Shown here: one piece after another, positions 51,175 through 61,033 of the stretch
How positions within the stretch are numbered: the first letter of the stretch is position 1
How the letters are laid out: each line of letters begins with the position of its first letter
Assembly (NCBI GenBank): GCA_965216255.1
Contig: OZ244148.1
Location: forward strand, 2,790,001-2,854,000
Source: G965216255 sp965216255
GTDB taxonomy: Bacteria; Bacteroidota; Rhodothermia; Rhodothermales; Bin80
Direction of reading: 5' to 3'
Length of the DNA: 64,000 bases
The notes under the pieces: generated by a model
Seen by the model: only the letters and a program-made list of their open reading frames with translations
Databases searched by the model: none
What the model was told of the DNA's origin: nothing
Position numbers and translations under genes: made by a program

Positions 51175-52842
51175 ATGAAGCGTCTGCTACAGCGTAACGT
51201 AATCCCTGCGCTTTTACTCCTGCTATTGGGCGTCGTATTGGGCACTCGTCTGGAGTGGTCGACAACGGACAAGGACACTACGGAACAATTGCGCAAGTTG
51301 GAGGAGGCTTTTCTAATAATCAATAAGAAATACGTTGAGGAGGTGGAACCCGCATTCCTGGCTGAGCAGGCCATTGAGGCCATGCTGGCCGGCCTGGATC
51401 CGCATTCTACGTACATAGACCCCGCAAGCTTCACGGAGGTGAATGAAAGCTACGAAGGGTCGTTCGGCGGCATTGGTATCTGGTTCGAGATTTCGAGAAT
51501 TGATACGGCCCAGGTAGTTTCCCTAATTGGAGGAGGGCCTAGTGAACGTGCAGGGTTGCGAGCAGGTGATCGTATAATCGCTGTCGATGACACCAGTGTT
51601 GTGGGACTGGGGGAGGACGAAGTCAAGGGGCGTTTGAAGGGGCCTATCGGGTCGCAGGTACACGTGACCCTTAAGCGTCTTGGCCTTAGAGAGCCCATCA
51701 AGGTGACCATCACACGGGACCGCATCCCGCTGTATACGGTAACTAGCGCCTATATGATGGACAAAGAGACGGGCTACATAAGAATCAGCTGGTTTGCGCA
51801 AACCACGTACCGGGAGTTTTACGAGAAGCTTGGCTTGTTGAAACAGCAGGGGATGACCCGCCTGATTCTGGACCTGCGCGACAACCCGGGTGGCATCATG
51901 GACGCTGCCGTCGCCATCGTTGACGAACTGGTAGCTGATGACCAGATCATTGTGTATACGCGGGGGCGTGCCGTCCCAGACCAAATGTTCCGCTCTGCCA
52001 GGTCGGGGATTTTTGAATCACGACCGGTGATTGTCCTCGTAAACGGCAACTCGGTTTCTGCAAGCGAAATTGTTGCGGGGGCCCTTCAGGACCACGACCG
52101 TGCACTTATTGTCGGGCAGCGCACCTATGGCAAGGGTCTGGTGCAGAATCAGTTTGCCCTACCGGATAACAGTAGGTTGCAAATGACTACGGCGCGCTAC
52201 TATACACCCTCTGGTCGCCTTATCCAGCAGCCGTACGTATACGGTGACCGGCGAGGGTACATGGAGGACAAGCTTGACTTGTTGAACGAAGCGGCACGGA
52301 ATCCTGGCGCATACCAGCAAAGCCTGCCGGACTCCCTCAAGTACGAAACCACGCACGGGAGGACTGTCTACGGCGGAGGTGGCATCCTGCCGGACCATGT
52401 GGTCACCCGTGATACTACTCTGGCTCCCATCCTTCAGGCCGTTTTCAATGGAACGTTTGCCGAGTCTTTCCGCTTCTGGTTTACGGAGCACGAACACGAG
52501 CTGCGTCCCACCTGGGAAGATCGCCGGGCCACATTCATGCAAGAATACGAATTCGGAGCCGACACGTGGCGCAGCTACTGGGATGCAGCCGCCAGAAGTC
52601 AGGTCAGCGTCAAACTGACGGACGATCCTCAAGAAGTATCGGCTGACGGGCGTATTTACCTGTCCACTGACCTAGAGGCCAACCGCGAGACACTGCAGCT
52701 GTACCTGAAGATGCTTCTGGCCCGGCAGCTCTACGGATCAGAAGCTTCCTATCCGATCCTTAATCGTATAGACCCTGTAGTGTTGGAAGCCGGCATGCTC
52801 TGGGACAAAGCTAATCAGCTTGCAGCCAGCGGGAGCCGCTAG
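51175..52842 (+). CDS. C-terminal processing peptidase, S41 family
   Basis: The 555-residue protease has an N-terminal signal or membrane anchor (IPALLLLLLGVVLGTRL), a PDZ domain (GGIGIWFEISRIDTAQVVSL, AGLRAGDRIIAVDDTSVVGL) and the S41 core with the catalytic Ser in NGNSVSASEIVAGAL and Lys in GQRTYGKGLVQ. The long C-terminal region after residue 360 is usual for Bacteroidota Ctp proteins. It degrades or trims periplasmic proteins. It is convergent with moeA, one base apart. Confidence 0.94.
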   Translation: MKRLLQRNVIPALLLLLLGVVLGTRLEWSTTDKDTTEQLRKLEEAFLIINKKYVEEVEPAFLAEQAIEAMLAGLDPHSTYIDPASFTEVNESYEGSFGGIGIWFEISRIDTAQVVSLIGGGPSERAGLRAGDRIIAVDDTSVVGLGEDEVKGRLKGPIGSQVHVTLKRLGLREPIKVTITRDRIPLYTVTSAYMMDKETGYIRISWFAQTTYREFYEKLGLLKQQGMTRLILDLRDNPGGIMDAAVAIVDELVADDQIIVYTRGRAVPDQMFRSARSGIFESRPVIVLVNGNSVSASEIVAGALQDHDRALIVGQRTYGKGLVQNQFALPDNSRLQMTTARYYTPSGRLIQQPYVYGDRRGYMEDKLDLLNEAARNPGAYQQSLPDSLKYETTHGRTVYGGGGILPDHVVTRDTTLAPILQAVFNGTFAESFRFWFTEHEHELRPTWEDRRATFMQEYEFGADTWRSYWDAAARSQVSVKLTDDPQEVSADGRIYLSTDLEANRETLQLYLKMLLARQLYGSEASYPILNRIDPVVLEAGMLWDKANQLAASGSR

Positions 52843-52843
52843 C

Positions 52844-54046
52844 CTACCATGCGAGCCATTCCACTTCAACGGCGCTACCCTCCAGTGCCGCCTCCATTGC
52901 TTCGTCCAGGTGAATAATACAGTTTGCCCGAACCATCGACGAATAGAGGTTTGACCCCTGAGGGCCGGTATCCCGGACCTGCAGTCTTGCGACCTCGTCC
53001 CAGTATGCCACGCCCCGTACAAAATGATGCAGACCGGGCCTTTTGGGCGTAGGCGCCGCAAGCACTGCCCGGTACCTTGGCCGAAGCACTTCGGCTCGGC
53101 CAAGCATTCTGGCGAGCGCTGGACGTGCGTACTGTTCAAAGCAGATCGCACTTGAAACAGGGTTTCCCGGCAGCCCTAGCACCGGTTTCCCCTCCAAGAC
53201 CCCAAACGCAAGTGGCTTACCGGGCCGCTGACGCACCCTCCAGAAAAGCAACTCCATCCCCATCTCCTCCAGCACACCCTTCACCAGATCGTACCCGCCG
53301 ACAGAAACACCTCCGGACAACAGAAGCATGTCCGCTTCAAGTGCCGTGCCTATCACTTCGCGGATGCTGTCGCGGTCGTCTCGGGCACGGAACGGGCCCA
53401 ACACGACTGCTCCTGCAGAAGTTACTTGAGAAGCGAGCGCAGGCCCGTTAGAATCGCGGATCTTGCCGGCCCGCAGCGGCTCTGCGGGGCCAATCAATTC
53501 GTCGCCCGTCGATATGACCGCGACGCACGGGCGGCGTGCAACAGGTACCCTAACGCAGCCCAGCGCCATCAATATGCCAACCATCGGAGGCGTGATCGGC
53601 CATCCGGCCTCCAAAACAGTCTCGCCCTGGCGCACGTCACGACCGGCCCGCCGAATGTGTGTCTGCGGACTAACTGCCCTTTCCACTCGCACCGCACCAC
53701 CGTCTTCAAGCAACGTCCACTCCACTGGTACCACAGCATCCGCGCCGGCAGGAATAGGGGCTCCTGTCATAACTCTGGCGCACATACCGCGGTGCAAGGT
53801 TATCTGCGGAACTGTGCCTGCAGGGATATCTTCGACCATACGCAGTCTCCCAGGTACGTCGGGAGACAGGACGGCATAGCCGTCCATGGCCGAATTATCG
53901 AACTGAGGAATGTCCTCTGGGCTTGCAATAACCGTTCTCAGGGTACGGCCAAGCGCATTGTCGGTCCGAAGGTTCTGGGTATCCAGCACCGGTACGTTGG
54001 CAAGGACAAGGGCTCTCGCTTCGTTGACAGAGATAAAGGTCTTCAT
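52844..54046 (-). CDS. moeA: Molybdopterin molybdenumtransferase
   Basis: MoeA inserts molybdate into adenylated molybdopterin. The 400-residue product has the domains in the usual order: SVNEARALVLANV, IPQFDNSAMDGYAVLSPDVP, ARVMTGAPIPAGADAVVPVE, the MPT-binding GDELIGPAEPLRAGKIRDSN, SGGVSVGGYDLVKGVLEEMG and LGLPGNPVSSAICFEQYARP. The third codon (ATG at 54046) is an equally good start. No other moa/moe gene is in the window. A long non-coding region lies upstream. Confidence 0.95.
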   Translation of the reverse strand: MKTFISVNEARALVLANVPVLDTQNLRTDNALGRTLRTVIASPEDIPQFDNSAMDGYAVLSPDVPGRLRMVEDIPAGTVPQITLHRGMCARVMTGAPIPAGADAVVPVEWTLLEDGGAVRVERAVSPQTHIRRAGRDVRQGETVLEAGWPITPPMVGILMALGCVRVPVARRPCVAVISTGDELIGPAEPLRAGKIRDSNGPALASQVTSAGAVVLGPFRARDDRDSIREVIGTALEADMLLLSGGVSVGGYDLVKGVLEEMGMELLFWRVRQRPGKPLAFGVLEGKPVLGLPGNPVSSAICFEQYARPALARMLGRAEVLRPRYRAVLAAPTPKRPGLHHFVRGVAYWDEVARLQVRDTGPQGSNLYSSMVRANCIIHLDEAMEAALEGSAVEVEWLAW

Positions 54047-54164
54047 GTTCACAAGTGCCTATGATTCTGTTTATTAGCTGTGAATGATTTATGGAAACCG
54101 GCGTCCATCCCTCGGCACACGGCGGTGTTGTTGATACCAGCCTGTTGATTCACGAACTACACCG

Positions 54165-54380
54165 CGTAATCCACATTGTGGATACGTGTGCATAGAAACT
54201 GTCCGGGCGCCTTGCCAGCAGCTTATATGCCGGGTCAACTGGGATAATGGATGCAAGTTTTGGGGGAGCATGGCTGTGCACAACGTAGCAATAAACATTT
54301 CCACAGCGACTACTATTACAAGTAAGTTTTCTTCTAAATTTTTATGTGCATAGAAGAATGCGGATCACACCGTGGATAAG
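54165..54380. promoter_or_regulatory. Cluster of DnaA-box-like 9-mers (possible origin) in a 380-base gap
   Basis: Six 9-mers each one mismatch from TTATNCACA (either strand) occur here: TAATCCACA at 54167 and TGTGGATAC at 54177, facing each other across one base; TGTGCATAG at 54187 and 54345; TGTGCACAA at 54275; CGTGGATAA at 54371. A markedly AT-rich run lies at about 54310-54347. The whole gap from 54053 to 54431 has no gene. This is the composition of an origin of replication, but neither dnaA nor dnaN is nearby. It may instead be a DnaA-titrating or regulatory region. Confidence 0.4.
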
Positions 54381-54455
54381 CGGCGGAATTGACACTCGAC
54401 GGTTGCTCCACCAATGCAGATCCGCTAGTTTATGCATCCAACACACGTAAGACGC

Positions 54456-55298
54456 ATGATAAAGAGAATTCTCGTAGGTCTTGATCTGGACAGCGATACT
54501 TCAGTTGCCATACGGCACGCGCTAGATATTGCCGAGCGCCATGGGGCGCAGGTAACGGGCCTGGCAGTTGTGGACACAGACAGTATAGAGGCCAGTGCTC
54601 GGGGCGGCGGAATTGGTAGTATGTACCTTGGTCGCAGGGTGGAGAAGCATTTGAGGGCCAAGACTCGTGCTCTTGCCCATGATCTCGTGGATCACTTTCG
54701 GCAAGCAGCCAGCGCACGCGGCGTAAACGCGGACGTACATGTGGAAGAGGGCGATCCGATTGAACGGTTCGTGGAAGCCATGAATTTCCACGACCTCCTG
54801 CTGCTGGGTAAAGAGCCTCATTTCTTTTACAGCCATCCGCAGGAAACGTCACTCACGCTCAGTCAGGTAGTAGAGAACACCGTTGGGCCGACGCTGGTCG
54901 TTACCGAAGTCTACAGGGATGCTCGCCAGGTGGTTGTGGCCTATGACGGGAGCAGGCCCTCCACAAAGGCTTTGCACAGCTTTGTGCAGGGCATGCCCTT
55001 TGGCATTGACGTCAAAGTGGCGATCCTACATGTTCACGAAAAGGGGGCACGGGACGTATCGCAGTTGGTACTCGGTATGGCGCGCGAGTATGTGGGGATA
55101 CACGGATTCCGGGCCGAAACACTCAGCGTTGAGTCCGACGAAGCGTGCGGCCAAATATTGGAGACAGTCGCCGCTTGCGAGGCAGATCTTTTAGTGGCAG
55201 GTGCCCACGTCGTGTCTCCCCTTCTGCGTCTTGCTAGGCGCTCGACCACATCCGCTGTTCTGGATTCGGTTCCTGTGCCGCTGTGGCTGGATCACTGA
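54456..55298 (+). CDS. Tandem universal stress protein
   Basis: Two UspA domains lie in one 280-residue chain: the first begins MIKRILVGLDLDSDTSVAIR, the second near residue 155 (QVVVAYDGSRPSTKALHSFV). The nucleotide-binding G-x2-G-x9-G-S/T motif is weak in both, so ATP binding is doubtful. I prefer ATG at 54456 over 54432. It ends 10 bases before nusB, so the two may be cotranscribed. Confidence 0.88.
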   Translation: MIKRILVGLDLDSDTSVAIRHALDIAERHGAQVTGLAVVDTDSIEASARGGGIGSMYLGRRVEKHLRAKTRALAHDLVDHFRQAASARGVNADVHVEEGDPIERFVEAMNFHDLLLLGKEPHFFYSHPQETSLTLSQVVENTVGPTLVVTEVYRDARQVVVAYDGSRPSTKALHSFVQGMPFGIDVKVAILHVHEKGARDVSQLVLGMAREYVGIHGFRAETLSVESDEACGQILETVAACEADLLVAGAHVVSPLLRLARRSTTSAVLDSVPVPLWLDH

Positions 55299-55308
55299 GG
55301 TTCTCTAA

Positions 55309-55776
55309 ATGAAAACCAGACATCAGGTCCGGGAGTGCGTATTGCAGGCCCTGTACGCTTTCACGATGGGTGGTGGCGGATTAGATCATGTTTTGAATAC
55401 GCTCGTAAGGCCGGCTTTCATCGAAGATCCGAAAGCGGCCAGGTTTGCGGAAAGGCTCTTTACAGAGACGCTTGCCGCAGAGCACGAAACCAGCTTGCTC
55501 ATTGATCAGCACCTTGACAACTGGGCTCTCAAGCGAATCGCATGCATTGATCGCCTGATCTTGCAAATGGCCGTATGCGAATTCCTGCGCTTTGAGGACA
55601 TACCGCCAAAGGTCTCTATCAACGAGGCCATTGAGCTCGGCAAGGAGTACAGCACAACGAAAAGTGGCCAGTTTATTAACGGAATTCTCGATGCGGCTCT
55701 CGGTGAATTGCGTCGTCAGAAAACACTTCGAAAAAGCGGTCGCGGCCTGATAGGTATGGACTCGTTGCCGGCTTGA
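55309..55776 (+). CDS. nusB: Transcription antitermination factor NusB
   Basis: NusB binds boxA RNA with S10 and supports rRNA antitermination. The 155-residue all-helical protein has the start RHQVRECVLQALYAF, the central NWALKRIACIDRLILQMAVC and the family signature PPKVSINEAIELGKEYSTTK followed by FINGILDAAL. The ends agree with the usual length. IS21 copy 2 lies about 90 bases downstream. Confidence 0.94.
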   Translation: MKTRHQVRECVLQALYAFTMGGGGLDHVLNTLVRPAFIEDPKAARFAERLFTETLAAEHETSLLIDQHLDNWALKRIACIDRLILQMAVCEFLRFEDIPPKVSINEAIELGKEYSTTKSGQFINGILDAALGELRRQKTLRKSGRGLIGMDSLPA

Positions 55777-56128
55777 GTCTCTGTTAATCCGGGGTATGAC
55801 GTGAAGGACGCACGGTGACTGCTTATGAGTGCCAGTGCCCAAGAAACTGCGTTGCGTGCTTTTGAACGTCAATAGTAAAGGGCATCGACGACAATTAAGA
55901 TTTGGTTAAGAAGGAACGCCGAGTTCAGTTTTTTGACCCTGGCCGGCACGGGTAACAACCGGAGGGACGCATGGCCCCTGGAAACGGCTGCGTTCGCGTA
56001 AGGCCGGGACTGCATGAGTTCCTCCCGTCCGCCGAACAGGTCAGCGGTCTGCACGCGGCATGTGGCAGGACCGCGTCTGTCCTGGAGCCTATGGCGGGTC
56101 AGGAGTAGCTATGAGCGCGAGGACGGCG

Positions 56129-56925
56129 TCAGGACGGCAAGGCTTCTGCGGGAGCGGACTCTGCTTGATGGTCGGCCTCGTGACGCCTCTTAGAGACCTC
56201 CAGCCGATAGCTGGGCAGGTTCAGCTCCAGAATCACGCTGTGATGTACCAGCCGGTCTATAGCCGCTGCCGTGGTCATCGGATCCTTGAAGATGCGCTCC
56301 CACTGCGAAAACGCCAGATTGCTCGTCAGTAGAACGCTGCCCTGTTCGTAGCGCTGCGACAAAAGTAGGAACTGCACCTCCGTCTCCTGCCGGCTGTGCT
56401 GGACGTACCCTATGTCACGGGTGGTGAGCGCCTGGTAGCGCGAGAGCCGCTTCAGGAGCTGTGGCAGGCGCAACTCCCGTTTGGCCCTGAGCATCTCCTG
56501 CACGAGCGTGCTGCAATGGTATTCGCGACGCCGCTGGAAGATCAGTTCGCGGCCCAGGGCACACAACAGGTGCGTTTTGCCACTGCCGGGAGGCCCAAAG
56601 GCCAGAGCGTTCTGCCGGCTCTCCAAGAAGCCTCCCTCCAAGAGCACGCTCAGGTGGTGGTCTATCCGTACCGGCAACCGGCCCCGATCGAAGGTGTCCA
56701 GCGTCTTCTGCAGTGGCAGCCGCGACTGGTGCAACCAGCGATGAATACGGTTGCTATGTCGTTGCTGCTGCTCCTGCTCTATGAGCTCCAGCAGGAAGCG
56801 CTCATCGACTCCCGTCGGGCCAAGTCGGCCTTCTGTTGGTAACAGGCCCGTATGGCCGGCAAGCGCAGATCCTTCAGTCCCGTGTGTACAGCCCGCTCCA
56901 GATCCGCTGTCGTCAGCGTCTTCAT
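56129..56925 (-). pseudogene. istB: istB helper ATPase with one frameshift
   Basis: The natural start is ATG at 56925 (MKTLTTADLERAVHTGLKDL). Near 56803 the frame slips after ARRESMS and continues as ERFLLELIEQEQQQ in the next frame. The bases fit loss of 7 bp between ATGAG repeats. The remainder is intact: Walker A FGPPGSGKTHLLCALG, the altered Walker B TTRDIGYVQ, SVLLTSNLAFSQWERIFKDP and LNLPSYRLEVSKRR. Copy 1 has the same slip. Confidence 0.85.
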
Positions 56926-57007
56926 GGCGCCGCCTCCACCGAAAGAGCAGCCATCGTGGCCTGCTCCAGAAGGCCATCATAACAGCGCAGATCCACCACA
57001 GGAGCCG

Positions 57008-58452
57008 CTACACAAAGAGCCGGAGTCTGCACCGGTGTCTCCATTCTCGTACAGCCTGCTCCGTAATGGCCTCCCTGCGCTGAAGCAAGACGCTGAGGGC
57101 CGCATCCACGCCCGATTCGCTCTCCCTGGCCGCCAAATGCAGGACGCGCAGATAGGCCATGTCTGCCCGGTGAGCCTCCTTATGCGTGCGCCGCAGCGCG
57201 TCATAGGCCATTCGGAACCGGTGCGTGGCAAAGAGATCCGACCGGTACCGGTAGTGGGCAAACGCTCCCGGACCCAGCACCAGCGAGTCGATCACGTGAC
57301 GCTACTCCATCCGGTACTTGCCCTCGCCGAAGAGCCGCGGCATACGCTCCATAAGGCGCTGCCCATACCATACCTCGACCCATTCGCCAAAGACGCGTAC
57401 GTCGACACACTCACCGATAAGCTGGCTTTGCACCGAGTAGCTGTTCTTTCTCACGCGTATCGTGCTGCCCCTGGATACCCGCACGCGGTAGCGCTTGTAG
57501 CTCTCCAGGCGCCGCTTTGGCAGGGGCCCCAGGAAGGCCTTCTCCTCTTTGAAGCGCTCCTGGCGCTCCGCATTCAGCTGCCCAAACAGCTTCTCGAGAA
57601 AGGCCTCGTAGGCCTGCCGATTCTCGAAATCGTTGCTGCCACGAAGGATGAGCTCGTTACTTTATGGCCCGCTTCAGACGGTGGTGCCGCTGTTCAATCT
57701 TCCCGTTCTCATGTGGACTCGCCGGCTGCGTATGCCGCGAGTCCATCCCGTAGTGGCGCAGCAGTGCCTGATAGCGTTCGGTGAAGTCTTCACCGCTCTT
57801 GCGCTTCAGGTTACGTACCGCACAGCTCATCGAGTCCGTCTGATGCAGCCGGGGCGCACCTGCACAGCGCGCGAGCGCATGCTGCAGGCCTTCCGAGAGT
57901 GCCTCGAAGCTCTCCGACCTGCAGACCGTGCCGGCATCCCAATTGGAATATGCCAGCACAAAGTGAAACAACAGATACGGGAATGGCTCCCCCTGCATCG
58001 TTACCTCCGGTTCGTTGAGGCACGTGAAGTCGGACTGCGCACGCTCCCCGGGGGCATACTCCTGGTCGAAGTAGACCTCGTCTGGCGATCGGCGATCGCC
58101 AGGGAGCTCCCTCTATGGCCTTCCACTGCTTTACGCGCCGCGGCAGCGTACGCAACTGGCCCTGCTGGAACCTGCCCGGATGTCGGCGCTGCAACTCGCC
58201 AAAGAGCGCCTTCACCTCGAGGCCGGGATTGACTTCCAGAAAAGCCCTGGCTTCATCCCACACCTCCGCGAACGGATCCTTGCGCGTGCGCCATGTGTGG
58301 GGCTTCTTTGTATCGCTCGGCACCTTGCCCAGACGCACATATTTGCGCGCTGTAGTCTGGCACATGCCAGCCTTGGCCGCTGCCGCTGTTATGGGTACAT
58401 CCTTTTTCACGACCAACTTGAAAAGAAGAAGGACCTGCTCATCGGTAGCCAT
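57008..58452 (-). pseudogene. istA: istA transposase, frameshifted with amber codons
   Basis: The first frame (58452-57811) follows IstA to EGAP, then leaves it at a 19-bp palindromic insertion (58083-58101). The correct frame resumes (FPYLLFHFVLAYSNWDAGTV to HHRLKRAIK) and ends at a TAA (57657) made by one extra base. Later segments AERQERFKEEKAFLGPLPKR and ECVDVRVFGEWVEVWYGQRL follow to the in-frame TAG at 57302, after which RHVIDSLVLGPGAFAHYRYR continues. The insertion and the TAG are also in copy 1; the extra base is private. Confidence 0.85.
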
Positions 58453-58556
58453 CTCGGACGTGGATTGGCTGGAACAATTCGCCCATCCACGCCCAGAAAC
58501 CCCTTAAGTCCCATTTAATTTTAATTTGTCGCCGTTGTACTATCTAAATGTCGCCA

Positions 58557-59765
58557 AACACCAAGGCATTGCCGAGCGGAGGATGAACGGCGAGGAGGAG
58601 TCAGATGCGATGATAGTAGCGATGAAGCCGGCGAACAAAGCGTGGAGGACCGCGCGGCGGAGTTGGTGGAGCGGAGCGTCGCACCCGAGGGGAAATCGGA
58701 CAACCCAACACACACCGTGCGCCGTGATAAGGCGCTTCTTCCTTGTGGGTGCGAATCCCACGCAACAGCTGTCGTTTCAGTTGGTAGCGACCAAGGCGGT
58801 TTATGGAGGTAACAACATGGACTGAAGCACTTTGGCAAAAGGATCGCTTAGGCGATTTAGCGAGCATGCAGGCCGGAACGCGCAGTGAATGCCGAGCAGG
58901 CCTCGAAAAGGGCAATGCGGAAGCCGACCCTCCGGTGTCATGGGGAAGGCCGCTGGTAGACCGGGAAGAGAACGACACGTGCACCGGTCTATTTCCGCCG
59001 GGGTACTGGCACTGGCATGCATGCAAGATGGAAGGAGTGGCAACACGGGAAGCCCTGACGGCGGTGTAGCACACACCAACCGGAAGCCCGCAAGGGTCAG
59101 GCCGGGCCGAGAGGGTGGCGGAGTGGCCCGTAGTACCGTAGAGACGGGGTAATGCCCGTGGAGGAAAGGGGCCGCAGGTGCGGAGCGATGTTCGTAGAGG
59201 GAAAGGCCACGGCATTGGCAGAGACCTACTAAACCGGTAAATGGTCGGAGACCTCGGCGGCATCACATGCGAAAGTGAAGGAGCCATGTGGCATGCTAGG
59301 CACGCCACGGGGTGTTATCAGGGCGTAAACAGGCCTGATGATCAACGGACTCAAGTCATGGAGTGGAAACAGGGACCGTGCAAGTCTTTGAACAGGAGAA
59401 GCTCCATGGGGCGACGCCGTTGTCCGAGTGCGAGTTGCATGATCCGCCTGGAGAGCCGGGTGCGGTAGTGCCGCACGCCCGGTTCGGTGAGCGGCGGGAG
59501 GAAACACGGTTAGGGAAGCCGGACTGCGGCCCGGAGCGAAAGCGACGGACAAGCCACCGGATCCTACGGCAGGTGCGCCTCCCGCCGACTCTACGGACGC
59601 AGAGCCGGACTTCGTGTGTTACATGGGATGGTTCGGTTACGGCTATGGGTTGGTTAGCCGGCCCATTAACGTCATGCGCGGCGGCGCGACCTGAGGGAGG
59701 AGCCGGATGCCTTAGCGGGCACGTCCGGATCTGTGCGGGGGCCCCGGGGAAACCCGGGGCCTACC
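58557..59765 (+). mobile_element. Outer group II intron remnant (protein mostly deleted)
   Basis: The 3' end of a group II intron is clear: a domain V hairpin at 59700-59731 (GAGCCGGATGCC, loop, GGGCACGTCCGGATC, with the CG bulge) and a domain VI hairpin (CCCCGGGGAAACCCGGGG then CCTACC) ending near 59763. The 5' side (58583-58716) keeps codons typical of an intron-encoded reverse transcriptase start (EEESDAMIVAMKPANKA), which then shifts frame. The reverse transcriptase body is missing. IS21 copy 2 removes or covers the 5' end. Another intron sits inside. Confidence 0.7.
58717..59535 (+). mobile_element. Inner ORF-less group II intron
   Basis: The 5' end GTGCGCCGTGATAAGGCGC matches the GUGYG start and first stem of bacterial group II introns, and the following bases (GTGGGTGCGAATCCCAC, CTGAAGCACTTTGGCAAAA) match domain I as I know it from other bacterial introns. 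A domain V hairpin lies at 59453-59485 (GAGCCGGGTGCGG, loop, CCGCACGCCCGGTTC). No reverse transcriptase is present in about 820 bases. The 3' end is approximate. It lies within the remains of another intron's protein gene. Confidence 0.75.
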
Positions 59766-59783
59766 GCGATGGCAGTTGTCCGA

Positions 59784-60305
59784 TCAGCTTTGACTCAAAT
59801 GGCCAGTTAGCTTCTTTTGAAGGCTCTCGTTCAGGTCTTCGATATTTATTCGATCTCCTTTAATCGCTTGCAAGAGAATATCTCTAACCTCCCTTGGCTT
59901 CCTCCGCTCGCATTTGTCAGCTGCTATTGCAGCCACTATATGTTCCGCGACTTTGCCAAGGCGTGCGTAATCGAGTTGAAGCACATCTACATGTGACGTG
60001 ATTAAGTCTTTGACAGGTGTGCACCCGTCGGTGCCCTTTATGACGAGTCCAACACTCTCCAACTCGTGATAGTCAAGCCATACGATATCCATCGCCTCTA
60101 TGTGCTGTCGACCAGCAGCTATGACTAGTGCCGCATTATCAATATCCTTTTGCTTAGCACTGCCACATTGCCAGAAAGACAGCGCGTTATCCTTCGTTCT
60201 TAGGTCAGCAGTCACCGCGTCAGCCAAAACATATCCATGTGACATCCAGTCCTCTGGTTCGTCTGGGTCCCATTTCGACCGCGAGATGGCCCGAGCAACA
60301 AACAT
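59784..60305 (-). CDS. Cassette gene C, copy 2, unknown function
   Basis: The 173-residue product is paralogous to the protein at 18621-19124 over most of its length (MFVARAISRSKW, ADAVTADLRTKDNALSFWQC, LVIAAGRQHIEAMDIVWLD, TPVKDLITSHVDVLQLDYAR). No named family is recognised, and no signal or membrane segment is seen. It begins two bases after gene B. Its 3' end lies about 20 bases from the group II intron end. Confidence 0.75.
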   Translation of the reverse strand: MFVARAISRSKWDPDEPEDWMSHGYVLADAVTADLRTKDNALSFWQCGSAKQKDIDNAALVIAAGRQHIEAMDIVWLDYHELESVGLVIKGTDGCTPVKDLITSHVDVLQLDYARLGKVAEHIVAAIAADKCERRKPREVRDILLQAIKGDRINIEDLNESLQKKLTGHLSQS

Positions 60306-60307
60306 TC

Positions 60308-61033
60308 TTAATCCTCAAGGTCATCTATTACGCTTTGTAAGTAGTTGCGAAGCCATGGCGATCGCTCATGGTGAGTTCTAAGCACGTTCCGTATCTCATT
60401 GCCTCCCCAGTTTTCTGTTGCCTGAATTGCAGCATCTCTAATTTGAATATTATCCATTGTCAATGCTTTACGCACGAGTTCCGTACGCCACGACCGCTGC
60501 CCCGGGTACACTATACGCCCGAGACAACGGAGAATAGATGCGGCAAAGGCTGGCCGCTCAGCGTCCAAGCATATTTCGCTGATCCAATCAAAGACGCGGC
60601 TATCTGAGCCACTGTGGATTGCGTTACCGATAATCTCCTCAGCTGGATGATCCATACCGTCCTCAAACGGCTCAGCCTCGAATGCTTCAGACAGCCACCT
60701 TGCTAATCGTAACTGCGCAGGAATTTTGACAACGGCTCCCCGTGTTTCTATGCGTTCAAAGAAAGATGTAGCTCTATCCGTCAGCGCGAGCAAGCTGTAT
60801 TTCCACCTTGCCGATGACCGTTCTGACGGCACGGGTTCATAATCTTCGGATTCAAGGCATTCCAATACAAGGTCGGGATCTTCGCGATACTCCAGTAGAT
60901 CCTCAGCGAACAAGTCTTGGGGGACTTCGTGCTGGTCTCGAACACGAGATGTCTCTGATTGAATCACCGGGAATGTATAGCGAGGCACAAACGCGGCGGA
61001 GGTGGAACGTACAGAAACTAGGTTAGCCATCGG
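60308..61033 (-). CDS. Cassette gene B, copy 2, unknown function
   Basis: ATG at 61033 (or 61027) overlaps the end of gene A and gives about 241 residues. The C-terminal half matches copy 1 (AFEAEPFEDGMDHPAEEIIG, RPAFAASILRCLGRIVYPGQ, SWRTELVRKALTMDNIQIRD, AAIQATENWGG), with a helical, perhaps HEAT-like, pattern. The N-terminal half is different and acidic (EDLLEYREDPDLVLECLESE). Gene order and overlaps are the same as in copy 1, so this is a maintained operon. Confidence 0.75.
   Translation of the reverse strand, partial: PMANLVSVRSTSAAFVPRYTFPVIQSETSRVRDQHEVPQDLFAEDLLEYREDPDLVLECLESEDYEPVPSERSSARWKYSLLALTDRATSFFERIETRGAVVKIPAQLRLARWLSEAFEAEPFEDGMDHPAEEIIGNAIHSGSDSRVFDWISEICLDAERPAFAASILRCLGRIVYPGQRSWRTELVRKALTMDNIQIRDAAIQATENWGGNEIRNVLRTHHERSPWLRNYLQSVIDDLED

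Larger units (their letters stand above)
55868..58556 (-). mobile_element. IS21-family element, copy 2 (degenerate)
   Basis: It is nearly identical to copy 1 at 14203-16881, in the opposite orientation. The left end reads GTCAATAGTAAAGGGCATCG and the internal GACAATTA box of the terminal repeat is kept; the right end has a diverged form (GGCGACAAATTA in reverse). The right border abuts group II intron sequence. Copy 2 is the less damaged of the two. Confidence 0.85.

Noticed and set aside
56852..57784. Long plus-strand open frame of 310 codons across IS21 copy 2
   Set aside because: It is antisense to the istA/istB remains, has no family features, and a similar antisense frame occurs in copy 1. 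GC-rich coding sequence often leaves such frames open.
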